Assembly: GCA_037903475.1 (NCBI GenBank) | Contig: JBAJFG010000617.1 | Location: 152,602 to 216,601 of the forward strand | Direction of reading: 5' to 3' | DNA from: Ancylostoma caninum | Lineage: Eukaryota > Nematoda > Chromadorea > Rhabditida > Ancylostomatidae | Length of the DNA: 64,000 nt | Shown here: positions 20,785-32,109 of the stretch, piece by piece | How the letters are laid out: each line of letters begins with the position of its first letter | Numbering within the stretch: the stretch's first letter is position 1 | Notes under the pieces: model-generated | The model's database searches: none | The model's input: only the letters and a program-made list of their open reading frames with translations | What the model was told of the DNA's origin: nothing | Translations under genes and position numbers: made by a program

Positions 20785-21600
20785 TAAATAGGTTGGGTAT
20801 TCTAGTAATCGTTCTTAGTCATTACTGCTTTGTACTACATGAGTACATCAGTCGACTTTCCACAAATAAGTTACAAGAACAGAGGAACTGATAGGAGCCT
20901 TTGAAATAAAGCATTGTAATAAGGAATTCTCATCCATCTAGGCACTCACAGGTAGGCTAGAATTTCTGGAAATTAACAAGACCAGTGCCCAGGAGCGTTT
21001 TTGAAGGGGTGGGTAATCTTATACCCATGACCAGCCACAGCCGTGGCTCTGATATTACCCATCATTCCAACAATATATGTATATGTGCGATGCTGATGTA
21101 TGACTACACAGAGGATGAGATCACCTCTGTTTTCATTGCTGGGGCTGAATGCCTCATTTGAAATAATCCTTGATAGAAGTGTTAGCACACCCAAATTTAC
21201 CCTTTCTTTGACACACGTCAACATGCCTAACCGCACATGACGTTGTACAATACGTACCAATGGATAACCTTATGAGTTACCCAGCCGTTCAACGACTCCG
21301 AGCTCAGGACAGCCACTTTTTCACTTTGAGCAGCTCCTTACACTCTGTACTCTACGTGTAGGGTGAGCAATCACGTTGCCTAAATATGAAGGTTATTCTA
21401 TCTATTCTACTAATACTGCTTGTACTATTCGAGTGCATAATTTGACTTTCCCTAAACGAATTACAGGAACCAGAAGAAGTGATAGGGGCATTTTCAGAAG
21501 AAAGCATTCTTGTGGGGAATTATTATGCGTGCAAACACTTATAGGGACTAGGATACGTGAACTCATAATCGAACAGGAGCTGTGTATCAGTACGTGACTG
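20785..21600 (+). repeat. Diverged tandem duplication, period about 590 bp
   Basis: The stretches 20785-20985 and 21378-21600 share the same order of words (TACTGCTTGTACTA-like, GACTTTCC, ATTACAGGAAC-like, GTGATAGGGGC-like, GAAAGCATT). Between and after them are GGGTAATCT and TACCCATGA motifs that also occur near 48480-48560 and 53690-54250. Confidence 0.5.
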
Positions 21601-21604
21601 AGAT

Positions 21605-22280
21605 GATGGGTAATCTATCCACGGGTATGAGATTATTCCCTTTCCCAATAGTTAATATAGGTACGTCAACATGTTCACCATCGGTAATCTCAACAATGCC
21701 GCTGGACCCATCTCTCACGTCGTGCAACTTCTAACATTTCATAGTCTATGTTCAAGATAACCACCCACATTGGCCCTCATGAGCTATCGTTCCATAAACC
21801 CTAGCCCAGAAATGGGAAAAAAGTTGCGAACGCTACTTTTTGTCCTTAACCCACGCAAAGTCCACCTTTTTGCGTCCTTTGTACTGGGCATACGACGTGT
21901 CCCCAAAAGGAATGCATTTGCTCGCTGGAGCAGAAATCTAGGAAGCGGTGCAACAGCGTCGGAAGTTATCTTGGACTCTGTGTCAATGGAATGTCCTTTA
22001 CCCATAACCGACTTTACTATTTAGAAGAAAGTTCAGCAATATACTGATTTGTGTAAATTGAGAGATCTTCATTGGATGTTCCGGAAAAGTGATCATTTTC
22101 TCGTCACTATTATTATAGAAGAGCACTTTCCTTTGCATATCATTACTCATGAAGAGCAAGTATTCCTCCTTCTTCCTCTTTCATTTGAACATTTTCATAA
22201 TTAATATTCTCATCCTAATCTGTTTATTTCTTTGCGCACCTTTTTTCGCTTTGGCAAGTGTGTACAGCTGGCTCGGTTTT
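21605..22280. other. No gene seen
   Basis: Short frames only. The hydrophobic frame at 22149-22403 runs straight through the perfect hairpin at 22287-22339 and is not supported as a gene. Confidence 0.4.
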
Positions 22281-22286
22281 TCTTGC

Positions 22287-22339
22287 GAATATTTTCTTGC
22301 GGATTCGGCCGAAATAGCCGAATCCGCAAGAAAATATTC
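22287..22339. other. Perfect 23-bp hairpin with 7-nt loop
   Basis: The left arm starts GAATATTTTCTTGCGG and ends GATTCGGC. The right arm (22317-22339) is its exact reverse complement. The loop is CGAAATA. It could be a small transposon remnant, a small-RNA precursor or a recent palindromic duplication. The flanks do not extend the pairing. Confidence 0.85.
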
Positions 22340-22981
22340 AATAGAAAAGCAAAGAATATCTCTCGACATATTCACTACAATTCTTGGCAATATTCTGATG
22401 TGATTCTTTGATCAAAAAGACCTTAATTTTTGAAATTCTTGCTTCCCAGTACTTTGCCAGGTAACGGACTTCCCAGCCCCTCGTTTCTCCCGCTTTTCGT
22501 CCCCCGAAAAAAACTACCAGCTTTCCAACCCCATGAACTTTTCCAAACTTCAAATTTGCTTAGGATGGATTTCCAAAGGGCTGGTCACTAAAATGGTTCC
22601 GCACCGTGATATCATGTTATATTAAATGGATTGAATATACATTAAATATAAACAAATATTCAGCGGATGGGATAAGCTCTCGGAATCATCTGAAATTTGC
22701 TTCAAATGGGGCGCAATTCTCAAGACAACGTTTTGCGTCACCACCATTCTCTTGATGAAACAGTCACTTCCTTTCCGTCCCCATCGGTGCCACACCCTCT
22801 TCGTTAAGTGGCGTTTCCCTATAGGAATAATCTTTGTGTCGAGCACATGAAAAGTGATACAGGCGAAGTATCGGTTCATTTTTTTCTTAAGCGCTGAAAA
22901 GGAAAAACCAAGCAAAACCACTCTATCGTAGGTCATATTTTCGGTAGTCATCCTCGTTTTATTGAGGACATCTATTCAAAA

Positions 22982-23262
22982 AGGACATGATGGAAAGTCA
23001 TTCGAGGAAGAAGCTTCTATTGCATTGAAAACCACTGACTTTTAGTTGCCTATGACAGAGAATGTATGTGTTGTCCCTTCAAAGCTGTGCATCAAAAAGG
23101 CGGACACAACGGCATGGTCGAATTCAAAGACTGATGCCATCTTCCCCCACTTGCTGCCAGCCTCCCCTCAATTGCTGCTCTAGCCTTCCCCCCTATAGCA
23201 GCAATTCGAGGGTTGGGGGAGTAATTGAACGGTGGCAGCAAGGGGTAGAAAAACACCAAGGT
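22982..23262 (+). repeat. Left flanking direct repeat of the 23-kb minisatellite
   Basis: This block of about 280 bp begins GACATGATGGAAAGTCATT and runs to GGTGGCAGCAA. It is repeated with about a quarter of positions changed at 23745-24035. It includes ACTTGCTGCCAGCCTCC and later TAGCAGCAATTC. Confidence 0.7.
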
Positions 23263-23740
23263 ACGCCTCCACGGACGAAGAAGGGGTCTGCACTGGCCAA
23301 GTAGTGAGAAAAGCGCCAGGATACAGGTCTACGGATGGAGAAATGCTCCGCCATGGCGCATTAGTTGGAAAAACGCCAGGACACGGTTACATGAATCAAG
23401 AATGGGTCTGCTCTGGCCTAGTAGCGGCGAAAACGCCAGGATATGAGTGTACAAATGAAGAATGGGTCCGCAAGGGCCCACTAATTAGGGAAAGACCAGG
23501 ATACGGGTCCGCGGATGGGAAAGGGGTCCGGACTGGACCAGTCGTGTGGAAAACGGCACTGTATAGGTCCACGGATGGAGACTGTGTCCGCAAAGGGCCC
23601 GTTGTGAAAACGCCACGATTTGGGTCCACCATGGGTGGAGATTTTGTCCGGCGTGGCCCTATAGTGGGAAAAAGCCAGGATAATTGTCCAGGATGGAGAA
23701 TAGGTCCGCTCTGGCTCAGTAGTAGGGAAAACGCCAATAT
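23232..23740 (+). repeat. 60-bp minisatellite array, about 8 units
   Basis: Units of 60 bp (58-62) share GAAAACGCCAGGATAC, a GGTCCACGGATGGAGAA-like block and GTCCGCACTGGCC-like ends. Since 60 is a multiple of three, the + frame stays open for 220 codons (23232-23894) as a 20-residue repeat around KTPGYGSTDGE. The minus strand is open too (23396-23842 and 23481-23981). A protein product is not supported. The same unit forms the array at 58.3-58.9 kb. Confidence 0.85.
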
Positions 23741-23744
23741 GCAC

Positions 23745-24035
23745 ATATGCCATGATGGAAAGCCATTGGAGAATGGAGCTTCTATAGCAGTGAAAACCGC
23801 AGACGTTTGGTTGCTTACGGCAGGGTATGTTGCTCCTCTCAAGGATGTGCACCAGAAATTCGGACACAGCGGCGTGATTCGTGGAATTCACTGACTGATG
23901 CCATCTCCCCCCTCCCCCCCCCCCACTTGCTGCCAGCCTCCAGTCAATTGCTATTCTAACCTTCCTCCCTGGTAGCAGCAATTCAAGAGGATTGGGGTGA
24001 GTGATTGAGGGGTGGCAGCAATTGGTAGGAGGTGA
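23745..24035 (+). repeat. Right flanking direct repeat of the 23-kb minisatellite
   Basis: This is the partner of 22982-23262: CCATGATGGAAAGCCATTGG, then ACTTGCTGCCAGCCTCC and TAGCAGCAATTC. It has a poly-C tract near 23918-23930. The pair encloses the array like long direct repeats. Confidence 0.7.
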
Positions 24036-24039
24036 GCAC

Positions 24040-25930
24040 AGATCTTAAGTAAACGTGTCACATTGTTGGGGCTTGCCGTTAGCTGCTCTTTCATCAGAAT
24101 TGGCTTGCATCAGACTTGTTGATGGTTATTGATGCTAAGCAGTATTTTCATTTTCAACCCGCCTCAAAAAAAATAAGTTGATAAAGTTGTGCGCAAGTCG
24201 CGTAAATGAACAAGTAATGTGACATTCACTCATTTATCATGTAGTATCACTAATTACCATCCATGTCCTCTTTCATACCTATAAATTCGATGGAGTAGCC
24301 CGGTCAATGTCAGAGGCGTCATACGCGATGTTCCGCCGAAAAAAATTACACCGCTAAACAGCGATGTGTCTGACGGCATAATGATGAATGTGACAACGTC
24401 GAAGGGCCGGCGGATTCATATGTAAACATGCGTTGTGATTCTAGGCTGAAAGCAGCGATTTATTTATTCATTTGTTTATTCGGAGGCGTCAGCATATGTT
24501 CACGTGGTAGACAGTGCAATCCATTAGCATAAACCCATGGGAAGTGATACCCATGAAAAAAGAGGTGAAGCATTTATCGACACTCATTCAATTTCCATAG
24601 CACATCCTATGTGCAAAAATAGCTTGCAAGTAAGTGATGTTAGTCAATTTTCTTCTAGTTGGATTTACTTTTTCAATCAATTTAACGTTGTTCCATAAGG
24701 CAGCGAGAAATCAGGAGTCAGATCTTCCGAAATTCCTTAGCAGTATTTTCTCCTTCCGCTAGAAAGAAATTCAACAAAATGACAGACATTTACTAGGGAA
24801 ATTTCGCATATTTCCAAAGGAAAACTGACGTCAGAGGTCCTCGTCAGAAACGCTAGCAACCTTCACGCTTTTTTCCGGGCATCTGTCAGAACGGGACAGT
24901 GGCCAATCTGTCACTAATAATCTCCACGTATGGCAACATACTTATTTGGACTTATGGCCATGTCAATTGTGTCCAAATCCCTTCACATGCGTTCTCATGG
25001 GTAACTGCTCTTCCGCCGTTGAGGCACAGCTAACGAGACGCGAAAAAACGAGTCGATTTCCCCAAAAAGTACCCTGAGGCTAGGAGAAGAAAAAGCAGCG
25101 AAGAACAAAGAATGCAGCTGTGTCTGAAACCGTCAATGAAATATAGATTTTCATGTCTGTAGATGCTAGGACACGAAAAAAATTTTGAACTTTTAGTAAC
25201 TGACGGACAAGAACTAGGTAGCCTTCTCTTAGGTACAATAAAAATTCCAAGCTAAGCAGAAATCTTTGAGAGAATGGACTCCTTTTTTTGCGTATCGTTT
25301 TGTATGCCTTAATTTTGATAGTACGAGTTTTGAAACTTTACATTTTATGAGCAAGTACTTGTCCCATTTTCCATTATTTTGGTCGCTACTGTATGAAAAG
25401 GTCCTGCACAGGATAGTGCGTTCTTTCTGACAACTTGAGCGATCCCACGTTCAGGGGGAGGGGCGACTACTTTGGGCGGTTGATGTATTCAGATATTCGA
25501 ATTCTTCCGCATATCACGTTCGACTCATCCTTCGTTTAACTGTAATTACCATTGTGCTTATGATGTGGACAGATTTTAATGCAAATCTTTAACAAATTGA
25601 TCCTACAGAATGTAAATAAGTGTCAGAATGTGTGCACCAATCGTGCAGCAGCGGTACCATTCCGTTCTCCACACGATATGACATGACACTTATAAATTTT
25701 CCAGCAGTCTTATTTTCATTTAAAAAAACCAACATTTGATTTAAAATGTTGAACTCTAAGAACAGTTACTGCTGCACGTGCTTCTATGTCCAAGTTTCAC
25801 CCGGAACCTAGAGTTGCATACGGGAAAGGAGGAACGACGATGGACAGGGAGAAGTGAGGCTGATCTAATGTGGTCAACATATAAGAAGTTACGGGTTCTG
25901 CTGTGTGCACTCAGTCAGAACTAAACACGA
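24040..25930. other. No gene seen
   Basis: AT-rich sequence without an open frame long enough to stand out, and no recognised element. Confidence 0.5.
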
Positions 25931-25934
25931 GATC

Positions 25935-27390
25935 GACATTTCCCCTCTTCCAAGGGAAGTGCACGAAGATAAGCTGCGATTTCGGAACGAGACATATATG
26001 GTTGGAAAACTTATCTCAAATGATGTTACAGGTTATATTTGAAATTTGCTAAATGGTTAATACAAGCTCAAAATTCCATTTCCTGCCATATTGACAATAC
26101 CTCCCTCAACCATGTATGGCAGCTGGATAGCAGAGTGGATAGCGATGCTGACTCATAGGATGGAGGTCGAGGATTTGCATGAGGGGTGTGCGGAATTTTC
26201 CGTTTTCCGCCCATTTTTGGCCTTCCGTTTTAGGTTTTACGTTTTACGGGATTTTAGCCCGGAAAACGGAAAATCCCGGAAAATTATGGAGGGAGACGAG
26301 GTATTTGTTTTCGGGGTATTTCCCAATCCTGAAGAGGGTTCACATGTTTTGATGCGCAATGTATATGAGTTCACAGCAATGGCGCCAAAATTGACGTCCA
26401 ACCGAAGTACCATCAGTGGACTTGAAGTTTTCTAATTTCTTGAAAGAGTCACCATTTATGCTCATCAAGAAGATGCTTAGGAAATCCAATGTTGAGAGGG
26501 ACTTTTGGTCACAAACCTATGCTTGGGCAAAATTTTCCGTTTTCCGTCCATTTTTGGCCTTCCGTTTTACGTTTTACGGGATTTAAAATTTCACTTCCGC
26601 ACATCCCTGGTTTGCATCCTGTCATCCCCAATTTTGTTTCGTAAACTTCAATAGCTGACCATGAGCAATTGCTACGAGTGCTGCTTTGAAAATAATGGAA
26701 AATTGCTCTATACTGGGTGTTAATGCAATATCGCCGCGAAGACCAAGTATTTTGATGTGCCATATAATCTATTCGCTCACTTTCTCCATTCTATAATCGC
26801 CTTACATGTTCGACTGCTCACGCGTGGTTGCGCTTTTAGTGGCCATATTTAGTCAGGGTGATAGCACCAGCGCAACTTCAATTTTGATGTTCACCGCTGC
26901 GGTTAGTGAAAAATTCTTCTATCAGATTGTACCTGTTTTTGTTCAGGCCATAAAAGTGATCAATTGTAAAAAGAATTGGGCCAAGCCTTTATCAAACAGC
27001 GTAGTAGACCTCATACAAAGGAAGTCTGCCTGTAGCTTTCATAGTGTAACATCAATAATCAGCAATCTCCTGAACAGCTCCTTACCCTGTCAAAGGTCAG
27101 CAAATGAAGTTTGCAAAACAAAATTGGGGACAGGATGCAAACCCTCGACCTCCATCCTATGTGTCAGCTTCACTATCCACAAAGCTATCCAGCTGCCAAT
27201 CCATGATCGAGGGAGGTATATGTCAATATGGCAGGAAATGGAATTTTGAACTTGTATTAACCACTTAGCAAATTTCATATATAACCTGTAACATCATTTG
27301 AGATAGGCTTTCCAACCATATATGTCTCGTTCCGAAAGCACAGCTTAAGTTCGTGCACTTCCCTTCTCAGTATTTGGAAATGCATCGTGG
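25935..27390. mobile_element. Foldback element with arms of about 290 bp, carrying a nested MITE
   Basis: The left arm (about 25938-26180, continued at 26610-26660) and the inverted right arm (about 27090-27385) share GGGAAGTGCACGAA, CGGAACGAGACATATATGG, TCAAATGATGTTACAGGTT, CCATTTCCTGCCATATTGAC and GGATGGAGGTCGAGG. The loop holds about 430 bp of unrecognised sequence. No transposase remains. The arms could be the terminal inverted repeats of a non-autonomous DNA element. Confidence 0.7.
26181..26609. mobile_element. Non-autonomous hAT-type MITE, 429 bp, with 8-bp target duplication
   Basis: The ends read GAGGGGTGTGCGGAA on the left and, in reverse complement, CAGGGATGTGCGGAA on the right. 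The CAGGGNTG-type start is typical of hAT elements. Flanking 8-mers are ATTTGCAT (26173-26180) and GTTTGCAT (26610-26617), matching at seven of eight positions. Inside, a block with TTTTCCGTTTTCCGYCCATT and GGCCTTCCGTTTTA occurs twice in direct orientation (26191-26255 and 26530-26588). There is no coding capacity. Confidence 0.82.
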
Positions 27391-27394
27391 ACGA

Positions 27395-30300
27395 GAAGCT
27401 AACACGAAATTGAAAGTCTACTCATGGTTTCTGAAATTTAATTGTGACAATTATTCGGATGCTGCCCCTTCCCACTAAATGCTCCTTCATGTGGTAAGGC
27501 CGTTATTAAGTGAAAAGAGCTACCCTGCTTTTGCTTGCACCTCGCAGTAGTTCGGGCAGGTGAAAGTTAGGCTCAACCATTCTTAGGACCGAATAAAAAG
27601 AAGTGAATTTCATCAATTATTCCATTATTTGGAAGCATATTCGAAAATTGGATAAGTCAAAAAAAAACCTACAGGCTCAATTATCATTTCTTTACAGCTG
27701 TATTGCAGTGTTCGAAGTTGAGTGTTTAGTTTCAGAAACGTGCAATATAGCGACAATATGTATTTGTGTATCCAACATGTAGGTATCTAATAATCCTAGG
27801 TACTGGTTGAAGTCACTAAGAGACCGCTCATATCAACGACATCTTATGGTTACGAAGCACACACGATCCAACTATTTGTCCTTACATACATACAAGTATG
27901 TCTCAATAGATAGTCAGGTGTTCTATATCTCAGGAGACCTGTCAAAGTTGACCAGTGGACCTGAGGGATAACGCGCTCGCCCAAGGTGCCTGGGCTTGTT
28001 ACCCCATTGACCAAGTTTCTTATGCAGTGCAAATATTCAGTATTTACTGGAGAGAAACACTTCAATCTGAAGGACTAGTAAAACCAACGGAATGAAAAAA
28101 GAGATAGAAAAAGAAATAATCTAAAAACTAAGAAAAATTACAGTAACCATTGAACCACAGAGCCAGCAGCCACCATGGCGTCAATATCACACGAGATTTT
28201 TTTTAATGGAGATTTCACGCGAGTATGCTATTACTCTAGCTTTGGAAGGCGTATTCCATTTCAGAGGCGTAGCTGCTCAGAATTGCCTCTCATTTTCTCC
28301 AGATTTTGGAATACCGTAGTGTTCCTCTTCTACGGCTCCTTCTGCTTTAAATAGTGTTGCTCTTTGTTATAAATGTGTAATACTGTAAAGTAGAAGTATA
28401 TATGTATGTATGATGAGTCCAGTACCACGACCTCATCGCGTTTTTGAGGGAAAATTTCTGCTGATTTTAGAGCGCGGTTGGTTTTCTGCATGCAACACGT
28501 GTTTTTTTTTGGCCACACCAAAACCGATTGTTGGTTTGGACAGAAAAAAAATTGTATGAAATCAACTTTCTGAAGCAATCAGTGTAGAAATTCAAAAATT
28601 TCTAAACCTTCCTGCAGGGTGATATTTCCTACAATAAGTCTATCCGCTATTATTCACCAATAGATCCGTTGTGTTTTGCGTCGATAGCAAATCGAAACAA
28701 ACGAGAAGAGGCGGTGCCGCTGTTGCACTAGTATTGGTGCATGCCCGAACGCTCTTTTTAATATTCACTATCAACTCTTCCATCTCCCTTCAGGAGCTAT
28801 AATACCACTGGTTTTCAAAACTTGAACGGCGAACGGCGAACGAATTAACCCGGAGTGCAAAAATCGGCTGGTGCACGGGGCGGCGCATCTGAACCCTGTG
28901 ATTGGTGGATTCATTAGGCCAGCAAATGGCAAGCATCGGCAGCAGCGCTATTTCACGACACCATACAACGACAGGGAAGACGTGTTTCATACAACAATGG
29001 TTCCATTACTCCTCTGTATCACATTGCTAAAGTTGCCTGCCCCTGGGTCTGGTATTTTTTCTAACATGCTGTCATTTCCTCATCACTATCTCCTGCTTTA
29101 ACGTCAAATCAGCAAGACAGGTTTGTCATAGGTTAAACGTTTGCTGTGAACAGCTGTGCTGATATGTCCTTCAAAATGATCGTTCCTATGAATTTTGAAA
29201 CGATGCAACTTGATTTAGTGAGAAATTTTCTTTGCGCTGCTGCCTCAATTCATGACTTTATATCTTCCGATTATCCAGCGAATCGTACATTAGTGTAGGA
29301 GCATTCTATCAGAGAAAGATGCTCGATAAGCTGCGAGAACCACACTGCATAGAAGGTCATGGAATAGCATATCGAGTTCTGCATGGGGAACTCGTCCACC
29401 CTGGATTGGAGAGAATTGGACAACAACCACAAGAACATCAAGAAACATGCTCTGTACTAAGAAATAAAGGAGTATAGCTGTAATATAATAATTAAAAATA
29501 AGAGATAGCTGAGGAATATTGAGGAATATGCTCTGGTTATACCCTGTACTTTTGTGACACGGATAGCCATAGCCGCTTTTTCACCCTACTATGCTGAGCT
29601 ATCCCAGTGGCATATTCACGAACTCGTCATAGTACTCGCGGAAAGGGTTGCAAACATCCGCTCATAGTAAGCGGGATGCGTAGAGCATTCCCTGTAGCAT
29701 TCACGAGTTTGGGCCCATAACCCACCTCAGACTGTTTGGGGGCAGCTACGGTTTTCTCACCAGTAGTGGGAGATTTCTAGGGGTATTCCATAGGAAAGCC
29801 GTGGTAAACCAAGTCTCCATGGAAAAGGAAGAGGTCGGAAAGACCTAAACAGTAGTTATTTCAAATATCAGGGGCTCACCCACTGATTTCACCCCAGTTA
29901 TGCAAACCATTTCGAAGGACAACGAAAAGAACCTTTCCCTCTTTTCTGAATCTTCCCACCGTGTTTGCTCTCAAGAAAAGGAGGCCGAGTTTTCCCGTCA
30001 CCATAGCACTCAGTAAGAGATCTTTCTAAAACCAATTCACCGCTGCTAAATTGCCGTGGAACCGAACATCATCCAGTTGCCACTCATTTCATCGGGTATT
30101 TAGAGCGCAGAGAACGCTCAATCTTTGCCATCTGCACGTCCTGAAATCAAAGTCCCTCTTATATCGATCAATAAAAAACATATTATTAAAAAACATACTT
30201 TCTCATCATCAGCTTGGAATCGAGTTGGAAACTAAGGCTACAGTCACCTTGGCCAAGAATCATGATGCTAGTTGAACAGTTTGAGTTCTGGATTTCTAAT

Positions 30301-31690
30301 TTGATGTTATGGTCCTTTGTTCTTTCTTTCTTGTCTATATGCTTGTAGGATATTACACGACACACCCGTTAGGGCGTAACAACTAAATAAATAAATAATT
30401 GAATAAACAAATAAATAATTGAATAAACTCTCCAAACTCGAGGGGGGGGAGGGCTGGGGCGACACCTTTGACCCCATGGCAGGAGACATATCTCAGAAGT
30501 GGGTTCAGGAATTTCACCGAATATGTTTTGAAATTCGGCTGATCCCACTTCGTCGGGTTGATTTTGTAGAACCAGACGTGTTTCGCAAATTCGGCTTGTA
30601 TTTGCAGATGTCATGGATGGCTTACTCGGAAAGAATAATTTCCCATTTTTGGCTGAACATCTCGTTCACACTGTACGGACACAACACAATATTTAGTCAC
30701 AATCTGAATATTCGCTTTTGTATAGTTGGATTCGAACATTTCGAAAATTTGACTTTTGGAAGAAGAAAACAATGCAGGAGAAAAAAAAAAACAAAAAGTG
30801 CTGTTAAAGCTTGGCTTTTGTGTATTGATTTGATGAATAATTTACCAACTGTTTCTTAATCGGTTGGCAAAATAAGAACATAAATAAATAGACAAGTAGA
30901 TAAATAATTGGACAAATCAATTAATAAGACACGTTATGATTGTTTGTTTAGTTCTACATATGTCTTCATTTCTCCACTACTCAAATTTATTTTGCCTTTC
31001 GTTTTTTATAAATCTTTTATATGAGTATTTTTGGTAGATCACCATTGTGGTGTATAAGAGAACAAATAATTAAATATCATCACTATCATTTTTTTCAGTT
31101 AAATTTCCTTTCTTTATAAGAAGGAGATAAGCATTCATAGCAAAGTTCCAAACTAACCAGAGTGCACTCGTACCTGAATTACGTACTAGTTGTCCTTGGG
31201 TGCAGCCAATTAACCAGGATTTCCGCCGCCAAAGTGCTAATGTGTTGTTTCCTATGGCTTCATTGTTGACGCCGATACGTGTGAGCCCTAAATCAAGTTT
31301 CTTACACTTTTAGCTGCAGCTGTTTGTGACATAAATCACTTTTTTCATCTTTCTTTTGTGATAATGGGCTGCTGGCGACAGTGGGTGAAATTGCATGGAA
31401 TGTCAGATGACAAGAAGAGAGGAAAGGATGAATGTCTCAGCTTACTCAGCACTCAGCGACTTCCTTTGCGAAAACTGGTGGTGGTGTTTGAAAAAAATGA
31501 TCCTCTAAAAAATTAATGCAGCTGAGGAGTATTCAATAGAACTCCATGTCCGAGGTTGCTGATGAATAAAATATCTATATGTCTGGTGATTATGCCATTG
31601 GCCCTGATGGGGCTAAATTTAGAAAGAAAGTTTTTCCAGCCAGTAGCTCCGTGGGCTCACCGCGCCGTTAAGCCTTTTGCGATAGGTTTA
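27395..31690. other. No supported gene; simple AT repeats near 30385-30430
   Basis: AATAAATAATTGAATAAAC-type repeats stand at 30385-30430 and looser ones at 30880-30930. Between them a 146-codon + frame (30419-30859) has no recognised domain. A patch at 28790-28990 has protein-like frames on both strands (MHGAAHLNPVIGGFIRPANG on +) but no identified family; it resembles a dispersed repeat more than a gene. Confidence 0.4.
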
Positions 31691-31739
31691 GCGCTTGATA
31701 ATTTCCGTGAATTATTGCCGGAAAACTAACGAGCAGCCA

Positions 31740-32106
31740 TTTATTTCCAGCGCCTTCGTTGAAGTCTCTCGCGACCTCAGCGCACACTCTCTGGCTCAAG
31801 TGCTTCGGCGCCTGGGCTCTCCGGCCCGCGGGGCACGTTCTCGCGGCCGCCTGGCCTGTCTCGTACCTCGCGACTCGGAGCAACGGCGAGACGGCGACGA
31901 GTGCCTGGGCTGTGGGCTGGGCTGGACTGGCTGGCTGACTGGCCGGTTGGCTCGCAGGCTGGCTGGCTGGCTGTGGCTGCTGGGTCTAGGGCTCATTGTC
32001 GTATGGAGCCGACCGCGACGGCGGGCATTAGCATGCGGTCATTCGGAGAGCCGTTATCCGCGAATCGTCTCAGGCATTCGGACAGAAATGCTGAGCTGTT
32101 GCTTCG
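31740..32106 (+). other. GC-rich island with a possible first exon
   Basis: It is much richer in C and G than its surroundings, with GCGGCCGCC and a GGCT-type repeat (31905-31975). It ends ATGCTGAGCTGTTGCTTCG before a strong GTAAGTG donor (32107). It may be a promoter and leader exon, perhaps of the gene whose first coding exon is at 40771. Splicing to 40771 would leave only a short upstream frame, so the link is speculative. Confidence 0.3.
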
Positions 32107-32109
32107 GTA

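Noticed and set aside
22149..22403. Hydrophobic 84-codon + frame as a small membrane protein
   Set aside because: It runs through the perfect hairpin and has no family or splice support.
23232..23740. CRISPR-like array
   Set aside because: The 60-bp units are contiguous diverged tandem copies without constant repeats separated by unique spacers, and the window is eukaryotic.
26091..26435. 114-codon + frame as a gene
   Set aside because: It lies across the boundary of the foldback arm and the nested MITE.
26806..27249. 147-codon + frame as a gene
   Set aside because: Its second half is the inverted right arm of the foldback; no domain seen.
30419..30859. 146-codon + frame as a gene
   Set aside because: No recognisable domain; it starts in a simple AT repeat and ends in a poly-A-rich tract.
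32088..32106. First coding exon reading MLSCCF of the gene at 40771
   Set aside because: Splicing to 40771 gives a stop within three codons, so it cannot be the coding start of that product.
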